From assembly GCA_938004375.1 (NCBI GenBank), contig CALKWH010000093.1, forward strand, positions 1 through 8,300: a stretch of 8,300 nt of DNA, in the 5' to 3' direction. Source of the stretch: an uncultured Pseudomonadota bacterium. GTDB lineage: Bacteria > Myxococcota_A > Polyangia > HGW-17. Each line of letters starts with the position of its first letter. The stretch's first letter is position 1. This document shows positions 1-4,493 of this stretch, one piece after another. The position numbers were made by a program, and so were the translations under genes. The notes beneath the pieces are model-generated. The model was not told the DNA's origin, did no database searches, and saw only the letters and a program-made list of their open reading frames with translations.

Positions 1-46
1 AGATCGTATTCGGTGACTGGAGTTCAGACGTGTGCTCTTCCGATCT
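1..46. other. Illumina i7-side sequencing adapter (artefact)
   Basis: This is not biological sequence. It reads as the last four bases of the P7 oligo, an 8-base index (CGTATTCG, positions 5-12), then the standard 34-base TruSeq read-2 adapter ending in GCTCTTCCGATCT at 46. Its reverse complement, lacking only the first three bases, is present at 8258-8300. Any open reading frame starting upstream of 47 (for example one beginning with GTG at 32 and reading MLFRS) has an adapter-derived N-terminus. Confidence 0.98.
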
Positions 47-247
47 ATGGACACCCCCCCCTTCATCTACCGCTGGTTCCTCGGCGCACCGGGGCATAAT
101 CAAATGAAAAAGTGCGTCCTCGGCTTCTGCGGCGTCTCGCCGGTGCGGATCACCAACCTGTCCCCGATGAAGACGACCACGGACGTCCAGCGCGCGGGGT
201 ACCTGGCGCGCGTCCGGGCGCTGGCCCGCAAGGAAGTGGGGAAATGA
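47..247 (+). CDS. NAD(P)H-dependent oxidoreductase, flavodoxin-like fold (C-terminal fragment)
   Basis: This is the last 66 residues of a gene cut off by the contig end. The fragment has the signature C-terminus of the Flavodoxin_2 (PF02525) NAD(P)H-quinone/azoreductase-like family: a MDTPPFIYRWF stretch, an APGHNQMKK stretch, the hydrophobic strand VLGFCGVSPVRI, and a final basic helix (AGYLARVRALARKEVGK). In this family these parts lie near the FMN site and at the dimer-forming C-terminus. The proteins are soluble FMN enzymes that pass two electrons from NAD(P)H to quinones or similar acceptors. The family is usually about 190-200 residues, so roughly 130 residues including the N-terminal FMN-phosphate loop are missing. 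The ATG at 47 is an internal Met next to the adapter, not a real start. The gene converges on the mini-protein gene with only 4 nt between their stop codons. Assignment to the family is fairly secure; the substrate cannot be told. Confidence 0.8.
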   Translation: MDTPPFIYRWFLGAPGHNQMKKCVLGFCGVSPVRITNLSPMKTTTDVQRAGYLARVRALARKEVGK

Positions 248-251
248 GCGG

Positions 252-341
252 TCAGAGGGGCAGATCGAGCAGGAAGAAGGCGGCGGCGGCGATCAGGACC
301 AGGCAGGCGTAGTTGAGATATTTATAGTTCACGGTCTCCAT
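252..341 (-). CDS. small single-pass membrane protein, 29 residues (hypothetical)
   Basis: This short frame has an ATG at 341 and TGA at 252-254. It encodes 29 residues: a polar N-terminus (METVNYKYLN), then one hydrophobic helix, YACLVLIAAAAFFLLDLPL. Purine-rich Shine-Dalgarno-like sequence lies just upstream: GAGGG with a 4-nt spacer and AAGGAG with a 12-nt spacer, neither ideally placed. The frame continues upstream to an ATG at 470, but that extension (43 residues) has low-complexity Pro/Arg/Glu content and the ribosome-binding signal sits at 341, so I prefer the short form. The transmembrane segment with a short soluble tail is typical of small accessory membrane proteins, but I recognise no family. 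It is convergent with the flavodoxin-family gene and separated from the upstream oxidoreductase gene by about 380 bp, so it probably has its own promoter. It could also be a chance frame. Confidence 0.45.
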   Translation of the reverse strand: METVNYKYLNYACLVLIAAAAFFLLDLPL

Positions 342-491
342 GGTGCCCTCTCTCTCCTTGGCGGTCTGTCGGTTTTCGGCCTCGCGGGCCCCCCGGGACT
401 CTCCCGGCGTGGTCGGCACTGAATACGCCGCGGGCGGGAAAAACTTTCCGAAAAAAGTGACCGGACCCATCTTGCCGTACTCGGGACGGGC

Positions 492-538
492 TCATCGAAC
501 CTGACCATGGCTGTCACAGCACTCCACAAGTTCGATGA
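492..538. repeat. inverted repeat, 9-bp perfect arms
   Basis: The left arm TCATCGAAC (492-500) is the exact reverse complement of the right arm GTTCGATGA (530-538), with a 29-nt spacer. The spacer itself contains a small palindrome, GCTGT-C-ACAGC (510-520). The left arm overlaps the start of direct-repeat copy A. It could be a protein-binding site, an RNA stem, or the end of a mobile element. Confidence 0.6.
494..516. repeat. imperfect 23-nt direct repeat, copy A
   Basis: ATCGAACCTGACC, three variable bases, then GCTGTCA. It matches copy B at 701-723 at 20 of 23 positions, all three mismatches being adjacent. The copies are 207 bp apart, a multiple of three. On the - strand both read in the same frame as a short D-S-x-G-Q-V-R peptide followed by a stop codon. 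Confidence 0.75.
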
Positions 539-564
539 TCCTCTTTGCAGTCCAGTTCCAACTT

Positions 565-579
565 ACCCGCAAAGCGGGT
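565..579. other. short hairpin (6-bp stem, 3-nt loop)
   Basis: ACCCGC, AAA loop, GCGGGT: a compact GC-rich stem-loop. It is not followed by a T run on either strand, so it is not an intrinsic terminator by itself. Confidence 0.55.
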
Positions 580-591
580 TGCACAGACCAG

Positions 592-632
592 CCCAGGCGT
601 TGCGCGACCGGCAACAGTCGCGCTACCCTGGG
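592..632. other. long two-part hairpin (imperfect palindrome)
   Basis: The outer stem is CCCAGG (592-597) with CCTGGG (627-632). It is followed by an internal loop of 4 and 3 nt, an inner stem GCGCGAC (602-608) with GTCGCGC (617-623), and an 8-nt apical loop. On the - strand the sequence GTAG lies at the foot of the inner stem, an arrangement seen in REP elements linked to RAYT transposases. With a single copy here this is only a resemblance. Confidence 0.6.
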
Positions 633-700
633 ATCAATACAAAAGAAAAAAATGACCCAAATTTTTTTAACCCCATCCTGTAATCGTTTCAGACGGTATT

Positions 701-723
701 ATCGAACCTGACCGGCGCTGTCA
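701..723. repeat. imperfect 23-nt direct repeat, copy B
   Basis: This is the second copy of the repeat at 494-516 (20/23 identical). Its last three bases are the stop codon of the MDR oxidoreductase gene, so the boundary of the repeat falls exactly at the end of that gene. Confidence 0.75.
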
Positions 724-1749
724 GTCGTCCAGCGTGGGGTCCAGGCGGAGCAGGACCTTGCCTTCGGAGCGGTTGTTGCGCGCGAGGCCGATGGCCTCTC
801 TCAGGTGGGCCAGGGGGACGGTGGCCTGCACCGGGGTGTCGAAGATCCCCGGCTTCATTTGGATGGTCACCGCGCGTCGCAGGCGCTCCACCAGGGAGCG
901 GCCCGCCCACCAGCGTTGCAGCCAGAAGCCGGTGACCGACACGTCGCGGAAGATCACGGGGAAGCCGGGGAAGGGCGCCGGCCCGCGCTCGAGCAGGCCG
1001 TAGACCACCACCCGCCCCGGTTCCTCGAGGTGATCGAGCAAGGGGCCCAGGAGCGGGCCGGCCGTGGCGTCCAGGGCCGTGTGGACGTGGTAGCGCCGGC
1101 ACAGGATGCGCAGTTGGGCCGGGAATTCCGGGGCCGCCGCGTTGAAGATCTCGGCGTGGCCCTGTCGCTTGAGCGTCTCCCGCTGCGCCTCCCGGCGGAC
1201 GCAGCCGATCATGTGCAGCCCGTTGTGCTGGCCCCAGGCCAGGATCATGCGTCCCAGCGCGCCGGAGGCGACGGTGACGAGCACGCTGCCGTGGCCGCCC
1301 AGCTCGGGCTCCAGCAGGCCGATGGCCGTGAGGGGGTTGATCAGCAAGGTGGCGCCCCGCCGCAGGGTGACGCCGGAGGCCAGCGGCACGCAGTGGGAGG
1401 CGGGCACGGTGAGATACGGCGCCCAGGTGCCCTGTGCAGCAGAGAAGGCCAGCACCGCCACGCGACGCCCGACGAGAGCGCGGGCCGCCAGCCCACCGCC
1501 GGCGCGGACCACGGTCCCCGAGCCCTCGAGGCCCGGCACGAACGGCAGCGGCGCCACGACCCCGTAGCGGCCTCGGAGGGACACCAGATCCGCCGGGTGG
1601 ATGGGCGCGTAGGCCATGCGCACCAGGACCTCGCCGGGTCCGGGCGCGCCCACCGCCGTGGGCACGACCTGCAGCCCGTCGGGGCCGTCGAAGCTCGACA
1701 CCAGCGCGGCCTCCATGGAGTCGGGGACATCTTGGCGCGAAAAGAACAT
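721..1749 (-). CDS. zinc-independent MDR oxidoreductase (enoyl-thioester reductase / quinone oxidoreductase type)
   Basis: A 342-residue medium-chain dehydrogenase/reductase. Residues about 38-125 form the GroES-like catalytic domain, with the stretch APIHPADLVSLRGRYG (48-63), which aligns with the corresponding INPSD...GNYG segment of MECR/ETR-type 2-enoyl thioester reductases, and PGLEGSGTV (72-80). The nucleotide-binding Rossmann domain follows, with an alanine/glycine-rich loop TVASGALGRM (159-168) and basic VRR (184-186), which suggests preference for NADPH. The segment SVTGFWLQRW (271-280) and the C-terminal GKVLLRL are also typical. The Cys/His ligands of zinc alcohol dehydrogenases are absent. 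Expected role: cytosolic reduction of an activated C=C bond or quinone with NADPH; the substrate is unknown. The ATG at 1749 is chosen because GAGGT overlapping the upstream gene's stop gives a suitable ribosome-binding site; an ATG at 1716 lacks one. It lies 8 nt after the zinc-ribbon gene, so the two are probably co-transcribed. Confidence 0.85.
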   Translation of the reverse strand: MFFSRQDVPDSMEAALVSSFDGPDGLQVVPTAVGAPGPGEVLVRMAYAPIHPADLVSLRGRYGVVAPLPFVPGLEGSGTVVRAGGGLAARALVGRRVAVLAFSAAQGTWAPYLTVPASHCVPLASGVTLRRGATLLINPLTAIGLLEPELGGHGSVLVTVASGALGRMILAWGQHNGLHMIGCVRREAQRETLKRQGHAEIFNAAAPEFPAQLRILCRRYHVHTALDATAGPLLGPLLDHLEEPGRVVVYGLLERGPAPFPGFPVIFRDVSVTGFWLQRWWAGRSLVERLRRAVTIQMKPGIFDTPVQATVPLAHLREAIGLARNNRSEGKVLLRLDPTLDD

Positions 1750-1757
1750 GGGGGACC

Positions 1758-2234
1758 TCAGCGGGCGCTCTCGATCCGGGTCAGTTCGCCCGGATCCAGC
1801 CAGATCAGGTGGCACGCCCCGCACGAGTCGATGACGACGCGGCCGGGGCCGAAGTAGGGGTGGGTCTCCATGGTTTCATGGCAGCCGGGGCAGCGCAGGT
1901 CGCGGGGCGAGAGGTCCATGGGCTTGGCGACGTAATCGACCCAGCCGTCCCGCTTCTGGGACCGGCGCAACTCCACCACCCGGGAGAAGGCGCGGCGCTC
2001 GAGGAGGATGCCGTGGCACTTTTCGCAGAAGAAGGCCGGCTGCTCCTCGATGGTCGCGGCCACCAGGGGGGCGTCACACAGGGGGCAGGCGTGTCCGGAG
2101 AACCGGTTCCCGGGCACCACGCCGTCCCGGCGCTCCTGGGGAAAGTGAAAGCTCAGGCAGTATTCGCACATCAGATAGTTCTTGCCCTCCACCGGGGTCA
2201 GGGGGGCGCCGCAGTGTTCGCACGAGGTCAGCAT
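1758..2234 (-). CDS. triple zinc-ribbon protein (zf-TFIIB type)
   Basis: 158 residues with twelve cysteines arranged as three CxxC...CxxC zinc ribbons: C5/C8 with C23/C26, C50/C53 with C70/C73, and C115/C118 with C138/C141. The second (CPLC...CEKCHGILLER) and third (CPGC...CGACHLIWLDPGEL) have the CPxC, CxxCxG/H and W-L-D-xGEL pattern of the zf-TFIIB domain (PF13453). Such proteins are cytosolic, have no signal peptide and are thought to bind nucleic acid or protein partners, but bacterial members are largely uncharacterised. I can therefore name the fold, not the role. The linker 80-110 is charged. The start ATG at 2234 has a strong GGGAGGAG site 5 nt upstream. The gene lies 19 nt after the secreted Cys-repeat gene and 8 nt before the oxidoreductase gene, consistent with one operon. 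All zinc ligands appear intact. Confidence 0.85.
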   Translation of the reverse strand: MLTSCEHCGAPLTPVEGKNYLMCEYCLSFHFPQERRDGVVPGNRFSGHACPLCDAPLVAATIEEQPAFFCEKCHGILLERRAFSRVVELRRSQKRDGWVDYVAKPMDLSPRDLRCPGCHETMETHPYFGPGRVVIDSCGACHLIWLDPGELTRIESAR

Positions 2235-2253
2235 GCTCTCTCCTCCCGGGCCT

Positions 2254-3597
2254 CTACCAGCGCTGGATCTGCCACTGGCCCAGATAAACGACGGAGCGGG
2301 CGCGGGTCCCCTCCTCCTGCAGCCGGAACTGGGCGGTGACCTGGTCGGCCAACTCCAGGTGGGCCAGGAACTTCCGGTGGGAGAAGAGGTTCTCGAACAA
2401 CTTCTCCTTGAAGATGACCGCGGGCTTGCCCGGGCAGGTCCACTGCACCTGCTCGGCGACCAGCGGCCGGGCGGTGGTGGTGTCGTACTCGAGGCGCAGG
2501 CGGGTGACGCCGGCCTTCCCCTGACCGGTGGTGATCTGGCCCTTCATGCAGATCCAGTGGCGCCCCGAGAACGGACTTTCGGCGGCGGACTTCTCCTGGG
2601 GCACGGTGACGGTGACGTCGCAGGGTCCGTCCACGGCGTTGTGGGTGGGGAACTGCAGGATGCCGCAGGCCTTGACCTGGCCGTTGTCCGCGCCGCGGGT
2701 GACCACCAGGTCCGCCTGGGCCGGGTACTCGAAGCGGACCTTGCCCGTGAAGGCCTGAACCTTGACCTTCAACTGGAGCTTGTACAGGCCGCACTCGTCC
2801 TTCCAGGCGGCGGCCTTGGCCAAAAACGCCTCGTCCACGGGCTTCAGACCCTTGAGCGCGGCGAAGGCGCGGTCGTACACGGTGGTGCCCTCGCGGTAGG
2901 CCATGCGGGTGCGGCAGAGCTCCCGGGCGCCCTGCACCTGGGTCGTCAGGCAGGCCCGCCACTGCTCGCGGATGGTGGCGTTGGCCGGCAGGTGGGGAAC
3001 CAGCGCCTCGAGCTCGGCCAGAAAGGGCGCCGAGACCGTGGTGCGGCATTGGTCCATCAGGGTCTTCCAGCGCGCGTCGCGGCAGCCGCGCACGGCCTTC
3101 CCCAGCCGCGTCTTGTCGGCCGGGCGGGTGGCCTTCGCTTCGAGGCCGACGAGCAGGTCCAGGGAGGTCTTCTGCGCGGCGCACTGCTTCTCGTGGGTGG
3201 TCACCAGCTGGCCCAGGCAGAGCTCGAGCTTCTTCTCGATGCGTTTCGTGACGTCCTTGCCCGCGAGCTGGCCCGCCTTCTCCAGGACCTTCGCCAGATC
3301 CGAATAGGCGGCCTGGGTCTTCTGCTGTTCGCAGATCTTCGCCTCGCGCTCGGACCACTGGTTGAAGCAGGTGACCAGGTGGCCGCGCCACTGGGTGTTC
3401 AGCGGGTGCTTCGGGTCGGCCCGGCGGGCGTCCATGGCGGCGTCGACCAGGGTGTCCACGCCCTTGACGAACTCGCCGGCCTTGCAGTGGGCGATGCCGG
3501 AGTTGAGCTTCTCCTGGGCGGCCACGATGTTGGCCCGAGCGGGGACGGCGGGGATGAGGATGAGAGCAAAAAATAAATATTTAAGGAGTCGCTTCAT
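2254..3597 (-). CDS. secreted Cys-repeat protein, unknown family
   Basis: 447 residues. The N-terminus is a clear Sec signal peptide: KRLLK, a hydrophobic core LFFALILIPAV, then a PARA cleavage site near residue 22. The mature protein has 14 cysteines. Ten lie in the helical-looking N-terminal half at 38, 77, 89, 127, 139, 172, 184, 216, 228 and 269. Spacing alternates: 77-89, 127-139, 172-184 and 216-228 are all exactly C-x11-C, and the intervening segments are 32-41 residues apart, giving about five repeats of 44-51 residues rich in Leu, Ala, Lys and Glu. From about residue 277 to the end it looks beta-rich, with four more cysteines (311, 326, 350, 388). The even cysteine count and periplasmic location suggest stacked disulfide-bonded helical hairpins. 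No catalytic motif is visible. The start is supported by GAGGTGA at 3601-3607. A 78-nt gap separates it from the lipoprotein gene, and the zinc-ribbon gene follows after 19 nt. I do not recognise the family. Confidence 0.85.
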   Translation of the reverse strand: MKRLLKYLFFALILIPAVPARANIVAAQEKLNSGIAHCKAGEFVKGVDTLVDAAMDARRADPKHPLNTQWRGHLVTCFNQWSEREAKICEQQKTQAAYSDLAKVLEKAGQLAGKDVTKRIEKKLELCLGQLVTTHEKQCAAQKTSLDLLVGLEAKATRPADKTRLGKAVRGCRDARWKTLMDQCRTTVSAPFLAELEALVPHLPANATIREQWRACLTTQVQGARELCRTRMAYREGTTVYDRAFAALKGLKPVDEAFLAKAAAWKDECGLYKLQLKVKVQAFTGKVRFEYPAQADLVVTRGADNGQVKACGILQFPTHNAVDGPCDVTVTVPQEKSAAESPFSGRHWICMKGQITTGQGKAGVTRLRLEYDTTTARPLVAEQVQWTCPGKPAVIFKEKLFENLFSHRKFLAHLELADQVTAQFRLQEEGTRARSVVYLGQWQIQRW

Positions 3598-3675
3598 GGA
3601 TCACCTCGACTGACCGGGTTGTAGTCCAAAGTGGACGGGCAGGCCAGGCAAAAGACGCAGGGTTGGGCGAATCGT

Positions 3676-4491
3676 TCAGCGCGGCGTGGTGATTTTCCCG
3701 GGCCGGGGGCCCGCTCCGGGTCGCCCGGACCGCTCGACGCAGCGGCCGCCCTCGCAGGCGGGGAACGCCGCCCGCGGCGCGCAGCGCAGGTTCAGGCCGC
3801 ACATGTCCCGGAACATCGTGTAGATCGGCTCCAGGAGGCCGGCTGTTTTATTGTCCATGGCCCTTCCGCAGTCGTCGACGCCGCCGGGCAGGATCGTGCA
3901 ATCCCCGTCTTGGGTGCAGGCGCCGTCGGATTTTCCTCTGATATCCTTGTACTCGGATACCAATTTCTCGCACCGCTCCTTGGGGAACCACTCGCGGGGA
4001 TGGTGGTCCATCGTGATGAAGACGTCGCCGTGGGGCGGCCAGGGCGTCGTGCGGCCCCCGAGCCGGTAGAAGCCGCCGACCTTCAAGCCGGTGGGCGGCT
4101 TCGTGAAGGCCACGAACACCATGACCCCGTCGGGGTGTTCCGGCTGTCGGGTGGAGAAGCGGTGAAAGGGCGGCGGGCAGGGGGCGCAGCGCGCGTCGGG
4201 CGGGCAGGGCGGGCAGGGGCCCGGCGCCTCGGCCTCGAAATACAACTCCCGCGTGCCGTACGGGGCGTCGACCCAGCCCACCGGGAGGCCGTCGGCGCCC
4301 AGGATGGCGGGCGTCACGACCGGCGCGGGGGGAGGACCCTTGTCGCCCTCGTCCCGGGCCGCGCCGCCTCGACCGCACGCGGCCAGCAGCAGCACGTGAA
4401 TGGGGAGCAGCATCGAAGTGAAGAGGATCCAAAGAGGCCGGACTCCGGTCCCGGGCACTTGGGTCCCCGACTTTAGCGCGGTGGTCTCCAT
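3676..4491 (-). CDS. Cys-rich outer lipoprotein, unknown function
   Basis: 271 residues from the ATG at 4491. A long N-terminal segment with Lys and Arg leads to a hydrophobic stretch, LWILFTSMLLPIHVLLLAAC, with lipobox L36-A37-A38-C39, so it should be lipidated; Gly at +2 would send it to the outer membrane under the E. coli rule. A Pro/Gly-rich linker follows. A proline-rich cysteine cluster, CPPC...CAPC, lies at 93-105. The C-terminal part has eight cysteines (174, 192, 198, 208, 231, 237, 246, 251) in a CTQDGDC ... DDCGRAMDN ... C ... C ... CEGGRC pattern resembling small disulfide-rich domains frequent in Myxococcota lipoproteins (from memory, not verified). No enzymatic motif is seen. 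An ATG at 4497 overlaps the recN stop by 4 nt (ATGA), but the GGAGG site sits 7 nt from the ATG at 4491 and almost touches the one at 4497. Translation is probably coupled to recN. Confidence 0.8.
   Translation of the reverse strand: METTALKSGTQVPGTGVRPLWILFTSMLLPIHVLLLAACGRGGAARDEGDKGPPPAPVVTPAILGADGLPVGWVDAPYGTRELYFEAEAPGPCPPCPPDARCAPCPPPFHRFSTRQPEHPDGVMVFVAFTKPPTGLKVGGFYRLGGRTTPWPPHGDVFITMDHHPREWFPKERCEKLVSEYKDIRGKSDGACTQDGDCTILPGGVDDCGRAMDNKTAGLLEPIYTMFRDMCGLNLRCAPRAAFPACEGGRCVERSGRPGAGPRPGKITTPR
4198..4219 (+). other. G-quadruplex-type G-tract cluster
   Basis: Five G runs of three or four bases separated by loops of 1, 2, 1 and 2 bases fit the classic four-run G-quadruplex pattern with short loops. 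More G runs lie just upstream (4168-4184). The G-rich strand is the template for the lipoprotein gene, so the mRNA carries the C-rich version. The cluster coincides with codons for the Pro/Cys-rich CPPC...CAPC segment, so it may simply be a by-product of Pro codons in a GC-rich genome. Confidence 0.5.
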
Positions 4492-4493
4492 CT

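Larger units (their letters stand above)
342..720. other. intergenic block with repeats, hairpins and an AT-rich patch
   Basis: These 379 bases contain no convincing gene. The base composition shifts sharply: about 633-700 is strongly AT-rich, with A and T runs at 641-652 and 661-668, while both sides are GC-rich like the rest of the contig. The block contains an imperfect direct repeat (494-516 and 701-723), an inverted repeat (492-500/530-538), hairpins at 565-579 and 592-632, and a smaller hairpin at 393-407 (CCGGGA, CTC loop, TCCCGG). A stop-free frame runs through 495-698 on the - strand without a usable start. I found no hairpin followed by a T run in the right order for an intrinsic terminator on either strand, and no clear sigma-70 promoter. 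Confidence 0.7.

Noticed and set aside
576..600. Possible sigma-54 promoter (GG-N10-GC) on the - strand for the mini-protein
   Set aside because: Only the GG and GC doublets and little else fit the consensus, and it is about 240 bp from the gene.
560..632. Integron attC-like recombination site
   Set aside because: There are nested hairpins, but no paired RYYYAAC/GTTRRRY core sites and no integrase or gene cassette nearby.
636..670. Intrinsic terminator at the T runs downstream of the oxidoreductase gene
   Set aside because: Reading on the - strand, the T run precedes the GC-rich hairpin instead of following it. The only stem before the T run is A-T pairing with a 9-nt loop, which is too weak to call.
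721..1824. Longer oxidoreductase starting at 1824
   Set aside because: It would overlap the zinc-ribbon gene by about 67 nt, and the added residues do not look like an MDR N-terminus. The ATG at 1749 has its own ribosome-binding site.
2182..3576. Long + strand open frame (464 codons) opposite the secreted Cys-repeat gene
   Set aside because: Antisense shadow. The - strand frame has a signal peptide, periodic cysteines and a good ribosome-binding site, while this frame is low-complexity Gly/Leu/Val.
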